Below are positions 1 to 8,997 of a stretch of DNA of 64,000 bases, one piece after another. The notes beneath the pieces are model-generated. The model saw nothing but the letters and a program-made list of their open reading frames with translations. It was not told the origin of the DNA and did not search any database. Where the stretch lies: positions 124,001 through 188,000 of the forward strand of contig NZ_JNYV01000011.1 in assembly GCF_000717275.1 (NCBI RefSeq). Direction: 5' to 3'. Origin of the DNA: Kitasatospora arboriphila. GTDB taxonomy: Bacteria > Actinomycetota > Actinomycetes > Mycobacteriales > Mycobacteriaceae. The position numbers and the translations under genes are program-made. The number at the start of each line of letters is the position of its first letter. The stretch's first letter is position 1.

Positions 1-1
1 A

Positions 2-1213
2 GCCGGTCGACCTGCGTCGACGCGCGGCGGACGGCATCGCCCCGGCCGCACTCTCGCGGTACTCGCGGTCAGCGTGTCGATGCTCGCCGCATGCGGTGGC
101 AGCGACGGGGGCAGCGGCCTCAGCTCCACGACGGCGTACGCCCCGTCCTCGTCGACGGTGGCACCGTCGTCGTCGGCGTCCGCCGCGCCGCGCGTGGAGC
201 CGGCAGCCTGTGGCGCACGGGAACTGGCCGAGATGTCGCCTCGGCGCAAGCTGGCCCAACTGCTGGTCGTCGGGGTGACCGGCACCCAGGATGCGGTGGA
301 CATCGTGCGCCGGGAACAGATCGGTGGCGTCTTCATCGGCAGTTGGACCGATCTCGGGATGCTGTCCGATGGCGGCGTGGCTTCTGTACAGAAGGCGGCC
401 GAGACGCCGGTCATGGTGACGGTCGATCAGGAAGGTGGCCGCGTCTCGCGGTTGTCCGGCCTCGGTATCGACAGCCCGTCGGCGCGCGAACTGGCCGCGA
501 CGATGACGGTGGAGCAGGTGCGTGCCCTGGCCAAAGAGCAGGGCCTGCAGATGAAAGAGCTCGGCATCACCGTCGACTACGCGCCTGTCGCCGATGTGAG
601 CGACGAATCCGACGACGAGGTGATCGGGGACCGTTCGTTCAGCGACGACCCCGCGGTGGTGACCCGTTACGCCAACGCCTATGCGCATGGTCTGCAGGAC
701 GCGGGGATCATGCCGGTGTTCAAGCACTTCCCCGGGCACGGACACGGGTCCGGTGACTCCCACACGGGAACCGTGGCGACCCCGGATCTCGACGAACTGC
801 AGGACAGTGACCTGGTTCCTTACCGGACGTTGATCCAGCCCGGGGTGGCGGTGATGGTCGGGCATCTGATCGTGCCGGGCCTGACCGGTCCGGACACCCC
901 CGCCAGCATCAGCGAGCCCGCGATGTCCCTGCTGCGCGACGGCACGGGATATGGCGGCAAGCCCTTCGATGGTCCGATCTTCACCGACGACCTGTCAGGC
1001 ATGGCTGCCATCAGTGCCAAGTACGGCATCGAGAAGGCGGCAACCCTGGCGATCAGCGCCGGCGCCGACATCGCCCTGTGGCTCTCGACCGACAAGGTGC
1101 CCGCGGTGCTCGACGCACTGACTGCGGCGATGGGTTCCGGCACTCTGCCGGCCCAGCAGGTCGATGAATCGGTGGTCCGGGTGCTGCGTGCCAAGGGTGA
1201 ACTCGACTGCTGA
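2..1213 (+). CDS. lpqI: LpqI-like lipoprotein, family 3 glycoside hydrolase (5' end outside window)
   Basis: This is a secreted, lipid-anchored beta-N-acetylglucosaminidase of glycoside hydrolase family 3, expected to act in cell-wall muropeptide recycling. The frame is open back to base 2. The translation there reads as an arginine-rich stretch, then a hydrophobic segment (TLAVLAVSVSMLAAC) ending in a lipobox, LAAC. The signal peptide therefore starts upstream of the window, and the GTG at 74 is not the real start. After a Ser/Thr/Ala-rich linker come the family landmarks DQEGGRVSRL, the KHFPGHG loop with its catalytic-site His, and SAGADIALW. The neighbours follow the order lpqI, tetR, htdX, fabG4, fadA2 known from M. 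tuberculosis, which supports the name. Only the extreme N-terminus is missing. Confidence 0.9.
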   Translation, partial: AGRPASTRGGRHRPGRTLAVLAVSVSMLAACGGSDGGSGLSSTTAYAPSSSTVAPSSSASAAPRVEPAACGARELAEMSPRRKLAQLLVVGVTGTQDAVDIVRREQIGGVFIGSWTDLGMLSDGGVASVQKAAETPVMVTVDQEGGRVSRLSGLGIDSPSARELAATMTVEQVRALAKEQGLQMKELGITVDYAPVADVSDESDDEVIGDRSFSDDPAVVTRYANAYAHGLQDAGIMPVFKHFPGHGHGSGDSHTGTVATPDLDELQDSDLVPYRTLIQPGVAVMVGHLIVPGLTGPDTPASISEPAMSLLRDGTGYGGKPFDGPIFTDDLSGMAAISAKYGIEKAATLAISAGADIALWLSTDKVPAVLDALTAAMGSGTLPAQQVDESVVRVLRAKGELDC

Positions 1214-1267
1214 GAAGAAGTCGACTGCTGATCGGGTCGCCCCGGTCCCTTGACGGGCCGCGGCGAA

Positions 1268-1283
1268 CTTACCGGCTGGTAAG
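1268..1283. promoter_or_regulatory. Palindromic TetR-type operator upstream of the tetR gene
   Basis: The 16 bases CTTACCGGCTGGTAAG have matching CTTACC/GGTAAG arms and lie 28 bases upstream of the TetR-family gene. The same arms, with the same CGAA flank, recur at 4338-4353 between fabG4 and fadA2. That suggests one regulator binds both places and represses itself. Confidence 0.6.
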
Positions 1284-1311
1284 GTGACATTCGTCTGAAT
1301 TCAAAGGGGGT

Positions 1312-1917
1312 GTGGTCGTCGTGGCCGGAGGAACGAAGCGTTTGCCACGCGCCGTGCGAGAGCAGCAGATGCTCGACGCCGCTGTGCAAGTGTTCGCCGC
1401 CAACGGTTTTCGAGAGACGTCGATGGACGCGATCGCTGCCCAGGCCAGTATCAGCAAGCCGATGCTCTACCTCTACTACGGCTCCAAGGACGAACTCTTC
1501 GGCGCGTGCATCAGCCGTGAAGGCGCTCGGTTCATCGAGGCGATGAGCTCTGGGTTCGACCCCAATCTGCGCCAGCACGACCAGGCCCGCACGGTGATCT
1601 ACAGCTTCCTGCGTTATGTGCACGACAACCGCGAATCATGGCGAGTGCTCTACCGCCTCGCCAGCGGTCAGGCCAAGTTCGCCGGCCTGGTGGCCGCGAG
1701 TCGCGCCCGGCTGATCGAGATGGTCGCCGATCTGCTGCGTCGGGGCACCACCGTCCCGCACCCCAGCGACACCGACTTCGAGCTGATGGCCGTAGCGCTC
1801 GTCGGGGCCGGTGAGGCTGTCGCCGACCGGATCTCCGAGGGCGACATCGACCTTGACGTCGCCGCCGACCTCATGGTCTCGATGGGTTGGAAAGGCCTGG
1901 CGGGCGACCGCCCCTGA
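1312..1917 (+). CDS. TetR/AcrR-family transcriptional regulator
   Basis: A 201-residue repressor of normal TetR length. The N-terminal helix-turn-helix is clear (ILDAAVQVF-like helix, then TSMDAIAAQASISKPMLYLYY). The C-terminal half is an all-helical ligand domain with no recognisable effector signature. The start is GTG; a second in-frame GTG nine bases later (1321) is equally possible. The gene sits between lpqI and the convergent htdX-fabG4 operon, the place of Rv0238 in M. tuberculosis. A palindrome just upstream (1268-1283) matches one in the fabG4/fadA2 divergent promoter, so its likely targets are itself and the lipid genes. The ligand is unknown; an acyl-CoA would be a reasonable guess from context only. 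Confidence 0.85.
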   Translation: MVVVAGGTKRLPRAVREQQMLDAAVQVFAANGFRETSMDAIAAQASISKPMLYLYYGSKDELFGACISREGARFIEAMSSGFDPNLRQHDQARTVIYSFLRYVHDNRESWRVLYRLASGQAKFAGLVAASRARLIEMVADLLRRGTTVPHPSDTDFELMAVALVGAGEAVADRISEGDIDLDVAADLMVSMGWKGLAGDRP

Positions 1918-1940
1918 TCCGACTGCCCCTAACCGAAAAT

Positions 1941-1989
1941 GGTGGGTTCGGGCGAGCCCCACCAGGGGAAATGCTCGCCCGAACCCACC
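1941..1989. terminator. Bidirectional hairpin between tetR and htdX
   Basis: A perfect 16-base inverted repeat, GGTGGGTTCGGGCGAG at 1941-1956 and its complement at 1974-1989, with a 17-base loop. It lies between two convergent genes and probably ends both transcripts. No long T tract follows on either side. Confidence 0.7.
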
Positions 1990-1998
1990 AATTCGGGG

Positions 1999-2874
1999 TC
2001 AGCGGATGGTTGCCGTGAGGTGCGGATACCCCTTCTTGGGATGCAGCACCGAGAGGTCGAATCCGTCGCTGGTGCGGGTGGTGTAGAGATTCACCTTGGC
2101 GGGCAACACGATCGGCTTGCCGAACCGCACGTTGTAGGTGACCTTGTTGTCCAGTTGTCCCTCGACATTTGCCACCACGCGCGCAGCGGTCCACATCCCG
2201 TGGGCGATGGCCCGCGGGAACCCGAATGCCTTGGCGCCCAGATCACTCATGTGGATCGGGTTGCGGTCGCCGCTCGCGGACGCGTATTTACGAATCAGGC
2301 CGAGGTTGGCGACCAGAGTCGCGTCCGGGGGCGCCGGACGACGGTCCTTGGGGGCTTCGCCGCGTTCACCACCGGACAGACTGGTGCGCTGCTGACTGAG
2401 GAACGTCGCGGTCTGACGGGAGACCAGCTCGTTGCCCACCGAGAACTCGGAGATCGCGTCGACGAGCATCCCCTTGCGGTGCTCCCGCAGATTCTCCGTG
2501 TGCGTGCGGATGCTCAGCGGCTCGGTCACCGCGACCGGGCGGATCCGTTCGATGGTGTTCTCCACGTGCACCGAACCCACCGCCGAGAACGGGAAGTCGC
2601 GAGCGACAAGCAGTTCCATCACGAGCGGGAACTGCATCACGAACGGGAAGGTCAGCGGCAGGGTGCCGCCGAACCGCTGACCGGTGCTGGCGCAGTACGC
2701 GCGCAGCTGGTCGAGGTCGACCTTCACATCGGACAGAGCGAGTTCGGTGTCGGGGAGGTGCGCGTCGGCCTTGATGGGACCGGACTTGCCGATACCGGGC
2801 AGCATTCCGACCACCGCGCGACGATAGATGTCGGACGTGGCCGGAAACCCTTTCAGCTCAATGGTTTTTGGCAC
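1999..2874 (-). CDS. htdX: HtdX-like (3R)-hydroxyacyl dehydratase, MaoC family
   Basis: A 291-residue double hot-dog dehydratase predicted to remove water from (3R)-hydroxyacyl thioesters in fatty-acid metabolism. The C-terminal half carries the hydratase-2 motif: YASASGDRNPIHMSD, followed by FPRAIAHGMW. The N-terminal half is a second, catalytically silent hot-dog with FPFVMQFPLVM. The start chosen is GTG at 2874, one base after the fabG4 stop. An ATG further up would overlap fabG4 and lacks family similarity. It is the second gene of a fabG4-htdX operon read leftwards, as in M. tuberculosis (Rv0242c-Rv0241c). Reductase and dehydratase would act in succession on the same substrate. Confidence 0.88.
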   Translation of the reverse strand: MPKTIELKGFPATSDIYRRAVVGMLPGIGKSGPIKADAHLPDTELALSDVKVDLDQLRAYCASTGQRFGGTLPLTFPFVMQFPLVMELLVARDFPFSAVGSVHVENTIERIRPVAVTEPLSIRTHTENLREHRKGMLVDAISEFSVGNELVSRQTATFLSQQRTSLSGGERGEAPKDRRPAPPDATLVANLGLIRKYASASGDRNPIHMSDLGAKAFGFPRAIAHGMWTAARVVANVEGQLDNKVTYNVRFGKPIVLPAKVNLYTTRTSDGFDLSVLHPKKGYPHLTATIR

Positions 2875-2875
2875 G

Positions 2876-4237
2876 TCACGCTCCCAGCATGCTCTGACCG
2901 CACACACGCACCACGTTGCCGGTCACCGCGCTCGAGGCCGGATTGGCAAAGTATGCAACGGTTTCGGCGACATCGACGGTCTGACCGCCCTGCTGCAGCG
3001 AGCTGATCCGACGGCCCACCTCGCGGGTGGCCAGCGGGATGGCCGCCGTCATCGCGGTCTCGATGAAGCCGGGCGCGACAGCGTTGATGGTGATCTTCTT
3101 CTCCGCCAGAACCGGCGCGTACGCGTCGACGAGCCCGATCACCCCGGCCTTGGACGTGCCATAGTTGGTCTGACCGCGGTTGCCCGCGATGCCGGCGATG
3201 GACGACACATCGATGACCGCGCCACCCTCGCGCAGTGCGCCGGCCTCGAGCAGGTCGTCGACCAGCTGCTGCGGGGCGATCAGGTTCACGCCGATGACCG
3301 CGTTCCAGCGGGCGTCGTCCATGTTGGCGAGCAGCTTGTCCCGGGTGATGCCGGCGTTGTTGACGATGATGTCGATGCCGCCGTGACGTTCGAGTGCGTG
3401 CTCGGCGAGCTTGGCGCCGGCATCAGGAGCGGTGACGTCGATCGGCAGCGCGGTGCCGCCGACCTTGTTGGCAGTCGCCGACAGCGCTTCACCGGCCGCG
3501 GGGATGTCGGCGGCGATGACGTGGGCGCCGTCACGCGCGAGGACCTCGGCAATGGTGGCGCCGATACCGCGGGCGGCACCGGTGACCACGGCAACCTTGC
3601 CGGCCAGTGGCTTGTCCCAGCTGGCCGGGGCGACCGCATCCTTCTCGTCGACGCGGATGACCTGGGCGTCCACGAACGCCGACTTCGCCGACAGCAGGAA
3701 TCGCAGGGTCGATTCCAGTCCGCTCAAACCGGTCTTGGCATCGGGGGAGACGTAGACGAGCTGGGCGGTTGCGCCGTTGCGCAGTTCCTTGCCCAGCGAA
3801 CGGGTGAAGCCCTCGAGTGCGCGCTGTGCGACATGCTCGCTCGGGTTCTTGATCAGCTCCGGAGTGGTGCCGATGACCACGAACCGCGCACTGTTGCCCG
3901 CCGACCGGATGGTGGGCGCAAAGAACTCGAACAGCTGCGACAGCTCGGACGACTTGGTGATGCCGGTGGCATCGAGCACCGCCGCACCCAGCTTGTCCGC
4001 ACCGCGACCACTGGTGTTGTTCACGATCAGCTCGTAGTCGTCGGCCAAAAGCTCGCGCAGAGGCTCGATCAGCCGGCCGTTCCCACCGATCAGTACGGGC
4101 CCTGCCAGCGGGGGTTCGCCGGCCTTGTAACGGCGCAGCGTGGGCGGCTGGGGCAAGCCCACCTTGCTCGCGATGAACGCGCCCGGTCCTGAGCTGACGA
4201 TGGTCGAGTAAAGGTCGGTGGTTCCTGTGGCAGACAC
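2876..4237 (-). CDS. fabG4: FabG4-like high-molecular-weight 3-oxoacyl reductase
   Basis: A 453-residue NADH-dependent beta-ketoacyl reductase of the two-domain FabG4 type; the M. tuberculosis protein is almost the same length. Residues 1-205 form a degenerate N-terminal Rossmann-like domain (VLIGGNGRL). Residues about 212-453 are a full short-chain dehydrogenase with TGAARGIG at 219-226, NNAG at 293-296 and the YGTSK catalytic pair Tyr359/Lys363. The frame stays open far upstream, but the start at GTG 4237 is supported by a GGGAG ribosome site five bases before it and by family length. It is divergent from fadA2 across a promoter with a palindromic operator. Confidence 0.9.
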   Translation of the reverse strand: MSATGTTDLYSTIVSSGPGAFIASKVGLPQPPTLRRYKAGEPPLAGPVLIGGNGRLIEPLRELLADDYELIVNNTSGRGADKLGAAVLDATGITKSSELSQLFEFFAPTIRSAGNSARFVVIGTTPELIKNPSEHVAQRALEGFTRSLGKELRNGATAQLVYVSPDAKTGLSGLESTLRFLLSAKSAFVDAQVIRVDEKDAVAPASWDKPLAGKVAVVTGAARGIGATIAEVLARDGAHVIAADIPAAGEALSATANKVGGTALPIDVTAPDAGAKLAEHALERHGGIDIIVNNAGITRDKLLANMDDARWNAVIGVNLIAPQQLVDDLLEAGALREGGAVIDVSSIAGIAGNRGQTNYGTSKAGVIGLVDAYAPVLAEKKITINAVAPGFIETAMTAAIPLATREVGRRISSLQQGGQTVDVAETVAYFANPASSAVTGNVVRVCGQSMLGA

Positions 4238-4337
4238 GTGCACTCCCTTTTCTTTGCTTTTGAACGCTTCGCGTACGGCATGTGTGTTGTGTGCACCACC
4301 CGAGTCGGGCATATCCCGGGGGCGGCTCGACAACGAA

Positions 4338-4353
4338 CTTACTCGGGAGTAAG
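4338..4353. promoter_or_regulatory. Palindromic operator in the fabG4/fadA2 divergent promoter
   Basis: CTTACTCGGGAGTAAG is an inverted repeat with seven-base arms, placed between two divergent lipid genes. Its CGAACTTAC...GTAAG frame matches the site in front of the nearby TetR gene at 1268-1283. Confidence 0.65.
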
Positions 4354-4393
4354 AATACGCCATAAGAGCCATCCACAACTTGGGAGATCCACA

Positions 4394-5689
4394 GTGGTAT
4401 CGAATAACCAGACCCGTACCGTGCGACCTGTCGCGATCGTCGGCGGCAACCGGATCCCGTTCGCCAAGCAAGACGGGGCCTACGCCAAGGCCAGCAACCA
4501 GGACATGTTCACCGCCACTCTCGACGGCCTGATCAGCAGGTACAGCCTTCAGGGCGAGCGGCTGGGCATGGTGGCCGGTGGTGCCGTGCTCAAGCACGCT
4601 CGTGACTTCAACCTCATCCGCGAGTCGGTCCTCGGCTCGGCCTTGTCGCCCTACACCCCGGCCTTCGACCTCCAGCAGGCCTGCGGCACCGGTCTCCAGG
4701 CCATCTCTGCTGTGGCCGACGGCATCGCGACGGGCAAGTTCGACGCCGGTATCGGCGGCGGCGTCGACACCACCTCCGACGCCCCGATCGCGGTATCCGA
4801 GGATCTGCGACAGTCGCTGCTGGCAGTGAACCGGGCCCGCAGCACCGTCGACCGCCTCAAGGCCATTGCCAAGCTCCCGACGTCGCTGGGCATCGAGATC
4901 CCACGCAACGGTGAACCCCGTACCGGCATGTCCATGGGTGAGCACGCCGCGATCACCGCCAAAGAGTTCGGCATCAAGCGGTCCGACCAGGACGAACTCG
5001 CCGCAGCCAGCCACAAGAACATGGCAGCCGCATACGACCGCGGATTCTTCGACGACCTGATCACCCCGTTCCTCGGGCTCACCCGCGACCAGAACCTGCG
5101 GCCGGGAAGCACCGTCGAGAAGTTGTCGACTCTCAAGCCGGTCTTCGGGGTGTCCCTCGGCGACGCCACCATGACTGCGGGCAACTCGACTCCGCTGACC
5201 GACGGCGCCTCCGCTGTGTTGCTGAGCACCGACGAGTGGGCTGCGAAGAAGAAGCTGCCGGTGCTCGCACACCTCGTGGATGTCGAGACCGCCGCGGTCG
5301 ATTACGTCAACGGGCCCGACGGCCTGCTCATGGCTCCCACCTACGCGATTCCGCGTCTCCTTGAGCGCAACGGCCTGACCTTGCAGGACTTCGACTACTA
5401 CGAGATCCACGAGGCCTTCGCCTCGGTCGTCCTGTGCACGCTGGCGGCGTTCGAGTCCGACGCGTACTGCAAGGAGCGGTTGGGCCTCGATTCGGCACTC
5501 GGCAGCATCGACCGCAGCAAGCTCAACGTGAACGGGTCCTCGCTGGCGGCCGGCCATCCGTTTGCTGCCACCGGCGGCCGGATCGTCGCCCAGACGGCCA
5601 AGCAGATCAAGGAGAACGGCGGTGGACGTGCGCTGATCTCCATCTGCGCTGCAGGCGGACAGGGCGTCACCGCGATCATCGAGGCGTGA
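4394..5689 (+). CDS. fadA2: FadA2-like acetyl-CoA acetyltransferase (thiolase)
   Basis: A 431-residue thiolase that would cleave or condense 3-oxoacyl-CoA with CoA. All family signatures are present: the nucleophile Cys97 in QQACGTGLQ, the EIHEAFA motif, the [17 protein letters not shown] histidine loop and the C-terminal CAAGGQG holding the second active cysteine. The start is GTG at 4394, with GGGAG seven bases upstream. An upstream in-frame start at 4238 would run through the fabG4 promoter and operator, so it was rejected. With FabG4 and HtdX next door this gives three of the four beta-oxidation-type activities. A strong terminator follows. Confidence 0.9.
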   Translation: MVSNNQTRTVRPVAIVGGNRIPFAKQDGAYAKASNQDMFTATLDGLISRYSLQGERLGMVAGGAVLKHARDFNLIRESVLGSALSPYTPAFDLQQACGTGLQAISAVADGIATGKFDAGIGGGVDTTSDAPIAVSEDLRQSLLAVNRARSTVDRLKAIAKLPTSLGIEIPRNGEPRTGMSMGEHAAITAKEFGIKRSDQDELAAASHKNMAAAYDRGFFDDLITPFLGLTRDQNLRPGSTVEKLSTLKPVFGVSLGDATMTAGNSTPLTDGASAVLLSTDEWAAKKKLPVLAHLVDVETAAVDYVNGPDGLLMAPTYAIPRLLERNGLTLQDFDYYEIHEAFASVVLCTLAAFESDAYCKERLGLDSALGSIDRSKLNVNGSSLAAGHPFAATGGRIVAQTAKQIKENGGGRALISICAAGGQGVTAIIEA

Positions 5690-6027
5690 TCGGACGCCGG
5701 GGATTGCACATCTGAAAAAACTTTTTGAAGGTGTGTAACGCCCGGCGCCCCTACGGCGAAGTACTTGATAACTCCGGTTGAGCTGCACGACCCCCGACCC
5801 TGTAGCTCAACCGGAGCCCTATTTTTCCCGGTGTGACAATCCGCCGGTTCCTCTGGTCGCTTGTCGGCCCGGCCCGTACTGCTCTCGAAGCGAGGCTCGC
5901 GGCCTCCCGATGTGGCGTCGGCTACATCCGTCCGCCGGACGCAATAAACAGCTGTCTCTTGACGTTTGGAATCTCGCTGTATGAGTCAGCCGCCCTTGTC
6001 GGGCCGGGAGATACCAGGAGGTGGACC
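5690..6027. other. Intergenic stretch between fadA2 and a small membrane-protein gene
   Basis: This 338-base gap holds the fadA2 terminator (5772-5826). It also has a possible sigma-70-like promoter for the next gene: TTGACG at 5959 and TATGAG at 5980, an imperfect 15-base spacer. No further gene was recognised in it. Confidence 0.5.
5772..5826 (+). terminator. Intrinsic terminator after fadA2
   Basis: A 13-base perfect stem (CTCCGGTTGAGCT, 5772-5784, with its complement at 5804-5816) is followed closely by a run of five T. This is a textbook Rho-independent terminator, unusual in so GC-rich a genome. Confidence 0.85.
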
Positions 6028-6189
6028 ATGAGTTCCTACTCGCCGCCGGCGACATGGACGTCACCGACGTTCCGTGCCCACACTCGTCCGATCGGCGACG
6101 AACCCGGCCCGGGCTGGTCGGGTTATCTGGTGGTCGCGGCAGTACTCGGACTGCTGGTGTTGATGTTGATCGGCGCCACCCCGAGCTGA
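6028..6189 (+). CDS. Small single-pass membrane protein, unknown function
   Basis: A 53-residue protein with a strong ribosome site, AGGAGGTGG, four bases before the ATG. Residues 1-30 are polar and proline-rich. Residues about 31-50 (GYLVVAAVLGLLVLMLIG) form one transmembrane helix close to the C-terminus. No family is recognised. The same frame is open further upstream to 5833, but only this start has a ribosome site. It stands alone between a terminator and a convergent P450 gene. Confidence 0.6.
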   Translation: MSSYSPPATWTSPTFRAHTRPIGDEPGPGWSGYLVVAAVLGLLVLMLIGATPS

Positions 6190-6262
6190 CGTCCGGCGGG
6201 CCCGCCGCGTCTGGGTACCGGCGGGCCACGGCCACAGCCCGGTCACACCGCGGAGCGCCCGA

Positions 6263-7642
6263 TCACACCGCAAAGGGCGCAGACACCTCGAACCGGAGAC
6301 CGAAGTTGTTGAAGGTGACGGGAAGCGGTGCGTCGGGCGACAGGTGCGGTATGGAGGTCAGCGTGAAGCGCCCGCCCCGCAGCAGATGGGCGAGGAACGT
6401 GCTCGTGGTGAACAAGACGAGGTTCTCGCCAGGGCATCGGGCCGGTCCGGCGCTGAAGGGCACCAGATCCGGGCGTGCTGCGGCCCGGCCGTCGCTCCAG
6501 ATGTCCGGGGCGAACGTGTTGGCGTAATTCGCCAGTTCGGGGTCCCGATGAAAGACAGGCGCCTGGATGATGACTCCGGCACCGGCTTTGGCCACCATCG
6601 AGCGGTCGTCGCCCCAGTAGGTGTCGGCTGTGGTGTCCCGCAGGATGCTGGGCGTGGTGGGCCACAGTCGCACCGATTCCAGCATGCAGTCGCGAAGGAA
6701 GTCGTACGTGCGCGGCTCCGCGCCGTCGGATCCGACCTCGGACAACGCCCGCTGCATCTGCTCGGGATGAGTGGCCAGCAGCGCGAGTGCGCGGCTCATC
6801 GCGATTCCTGCGGCGTCGAATGCGAACAGCCAGTGGGGCATCTGCCCGATGGGGTCGACCGCAGGTGTCGTCGGTATCTCGCCGAGTGCCGCTGCCAGAC
6901 TTCCGGGGGCCGGGTCGGCGACGTACTGGTACAGCCGCTCGATGAACCGCTCCCGTCTCATCGGATGCGGGCGCGACAGGAATGACCAGTTGCCGGCCGC
7001 CCGGAGTTTTCTCAACAGGTCGGTGGTCTGCTCGTCGTCGCGCGCGGCGTCGCCGAACGTGATCCGCCGTACCGCTTTCCACCAGGCGATCAACAGGTCG
7101 TCGGCGCTCATGGACCCCGCTTCTGTCATCTGAGAGAGAAGGACGTCCGCTTCTTGACCGGCCACGTCCGCGATCGTGCTTGCCATCCTGTGCAGTTCAC
7201 GCGGGGTGTCGAGCGCGGCGACGTTGACCAGCCGTCGTTGCTCACGGAGGTGTCCCTCCGAGATGAGAACCGCATGCGGCTGAAACGGGTTGAGCGCAGC
7301 CTTCTTCTCCCGTGTCGCCGGATTGAACGGGTCCGGCGATTCCTCGAGCACCCGCTGGACGTCGGCAGGATCGAGGATCACCAGAATCCGGCGGCCGGGC
7401 AGTACCAGCTCGACGGGTCCGGACCCGTACTGCTCGCGCAGTCGGCGCGCGCACTTGAGTGCGGTGGAGTCGGCTTGCACTCGCTCGAGCCCGGCCATCA
7501 CCAGCGGTCGGCGCACGATGACACCGGCAGCGATGGCGGCAAAGCCGAGCTCCGCGAGTACGCGCAGGGCACCGGCACCGCGAATCCGGGGTACCGGAGC
7601 GATGTGCCCGGCGGACGTGTGCGCGGATGTCGTCTCGGTCAT
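6263..7642 (-). CDS. Cytochrome P450
   Basis: A 459-residue haem-thiolate monooxygenase. The haem loop FSAGPARCPGEN places the iron-ligating cysteine at residue 403. The K-helix ExxR is in ESVRLWPT. The I-helix region FDAAGIAMSRAL lacks the usual acid-threonine pair (AGxxT), so oxygen activation may be unusual or the substrate may help. An N-terminal hydrophobic stretch (about residues 27-45) suggests loose membrane association. The start is the ATG at 7642 with a weak purine-rich site upstream; longer frames reach 7843 but are not supported. No ferredoxin or reductase gene is adjacent, so the electron donor must be encoded elsewhere. The substrate is unknown. Confidence 0.85.
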   Translation of the reverse strand: MTETTSAHTSAGHIAPVPRIRGAGALRVLAELGFAAIAAGVIVRRPLVMAGLERVQADSTALKCARRLREQYGSGPVELVLPGRRILVILDPADVQRVLEESPDPFNPATREKKAALNPFQPHAVLISEGHLREQRRLVNVAALDTPRELHRMASTIADVAGQEADVLLSQMTEAGSMSADDLLIAWWKAVRRITFGDAARDDEQTTDLLRKLRAAGNWSFLSRPHPMRRERFIERLYQYVADPAPGSLAAALGEIPTTPAVDPIGQMPHWLFAFDAAGIAMSRALALLATHPEQMQRALSEVGSDGAEPRTYDFLRDCMLESVRLWPTTPSILRDTTADTYWGDDRSMVAKAGAGVIIQAPVFHRDPELANYANTFAPDIWSDGRAAARPDLVPFSAGPARCPGENLVLFTTSTFLAHLLRGGRFTLTSIPHLSPDAPLPVTFNNFGLRFEVSAPFAV

Positions 7643-7860
7643 GGGGTGTGGTCCTCTCTGGCGTGAGCGCTTCGACTTCGAGGAGTCGACCCACTGGCGG
7701 CTGGTCTGGCCCTGCGGGCGATGTGGTGGCCGAATTCCCACTGCTGATGGGCTTAAACCCGATCGACAGGGTTTGAAGTGGTGCCGTTGTGGGCACACTT
7801 CGCCGAGCGCGACGCGCTGTGTGCCCGCATTCCGTGGGCTCACCGGGGTGACTTATCGAG

Positions 7861-8091
7861 GTGGACTGTCTGATGCGTGGGGATTCGTCATCGATCCTGT
7901 GCCTGTGGTGCGGATTCGAGCTCGCGGCGTCAAGATTTGCTGGTCCGGCGGCCGCTGCTGCCGTGGCCACTGCAAACGGCTGGTCGGTGAGCGACCACCA
8001 CACGCTCTGTCCGTCATGCGCCACGGCCTTTGCGGCGATCCAGCAGAACGTCCTGGACGAAGATCGCGACTGCCCAACAACAGTTGGTTAG
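7861..8091 (+). CDS. Small zinc-ribbon-like protein, hypothetical
   Basis: A 76-residue reading frame (GTG start; GTG/ATG alternatives nearby) with two CxxC pairs, CLWC and CPSC, about 35 residues apart, as in small zinc ribbons. Nothing else identifies it. It ends inside the IdeR-like box that precedes the siderophore-interacting protein. It could be a spurious frame, because no good ribosome site is visible. Confidence 0.35.
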   Translation: MDCLMRGDSSSILCLWCGFELAASRFAGPAAAAAVATANGWSVSDHHTLCPSCATAFAAIQQNVLDEDRDCPTTVG

Positions 8092-8106
8092 GGTAGCCTT
8101 CCCCGC
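8088..8106 (+). promoter_or_regulatory. IdeR-like iron box before the siderophore-interacting protein
   Basis: TTAGGGTAGCCTTCCCCGC matches 13 of 19 positions of the IdeR/DtxR consensus and abuts the ATG at 8107. The gene behind it handles ferric siderophores, which fits iron control. Confidence 0.6.
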
Positions 8107-8985
8107 ATGGGATTTTCGTTTGCGCGGGTGGTCGAGAACACCGAGCTGAACCCGCGGCTCCGCCGGATCGTTTTCTCCGTACCCGATGTGGCCGTCCTCG
8201 AACTGCCTGACCTGGCGGACGAAGTGGTCGGCATCTACTTTCCGACCGCTGGTGGCGGCCGGCCCCCGGCGATGGAGAACCGGGACGGTGTCTGGGGCTA
8301 CTACGACCAGGAGACCCCGCCGGAGGGTCGCAATTACACGGTTCGCTCTGTCGATCGGACTGCCAACACGATGGTGGTCGACTTCGTGGTGCACGACCAC
8401 GGCGTCGCCACCTTGTGGGCGCAGGGTGCCCAGGTCGGAGACGAGGTCGGGATGTCCCACGCTCGAGGCTGGTACCGCCCTGAGGCAACCACCGAGTGGC
8501 AACTGCTGGTCGCCGACCTCGCGGGTCTGCCCGCGCTCGCCCGGATCATCGAAGGACTGTCTGCGCAGGCCCGGGTCACCGCCATCGTGGAGGTTGTCGA
8601 CGAGTCCGACCTCGACTATCTGCCCCGGCGCGACAACGTGGACCTGATCAGTCTGGTCGGCAGCGGAAACGGTTACGGCGACAGCCGACTCGGCGAGGCA
8701 GTCGAGCAGTTCGGTCACCCCGAGGGCCGCGGGTACTGCTGGTTCGCCGCCGAGGCGAAGGCATCGCGCGCTGTTCGCAAGCACTTCCGCAAGCAGTTCG
8801 GCTGGAAGGCCGATCAGTGCGACATCATCGGCTACTGGCGATTCGACGGGGAAGCCTGGGCCAAGAGGTTCGAGCAGGTCGGTGGTGAGTTGTACGCGGT
8901 GTATGCGGCAGCGCTCGCCGACGGCAAGAGCGAAAAGGTGGCTTCGGAGATCTTCGACGACGCGCTCGAACGCGCTGGGCTCTGA
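8107..8985 (+). CDS. Siderophore-interacting flavoprotein (ViuB-like ferric-siderophore reductase)
   Basis: A 292-residue cytoplasmic protein of the siderophore-interacting family, which uses FAD and NAD(P)H to reduce iron in imported ferric siderophores. The FAD-binding beta-barrel is at the N-terminus (YTVRSVDR, DFVVHDHG, GVATLWA). The NAD(P)H domain follows, ending in the family signature CWFAAEAKASRAVRKHFR and GYWR. An IdeR-like box overlaps the region just upstream of the ATG, so transcription is likely derepressed in low iron and may be nearly leaderless. It is convergent with the FepC-like ATPase gene. A second family member, fused to a methyltransferase, lies at 60428. Confidence 0.88.
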   Translation: MGFSFARVVENTELNPRLRRIVFSVPDVAVLELPDLADEVVGIYFPTAGGGRPPAMENRDGVWGYYDQETPPEGRNYTVRSVDRTANTMVVDFVVHDHGVATLWAQGAQVGDEVGMSHARGWYRPEATTEWQLLVADLAGLPALARIIEGLSAQARVTAIVEVVDESDLDYLPRRDNVDLISLVGSGNGYGDSRLGEAVEQFGHPEGRGYCWFAAEAKASRAVRKHFRKQFGWKADQCDIIGYWRFDGEAWAKRFEQVGGELYAVYAAALADGKSEKVASEIFDDALERAGL

Positions 8986-8997
8986 TCTCGTCGCGCT

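Noticed and set aside
2876..5788. A 970-codon minus-strand frame containing fabG4
   Set aside because: The upper 500 codons are antisense to fadA2 and cross the divergent promoter; the real fabG4 starts at 4237 with a ribosome site.
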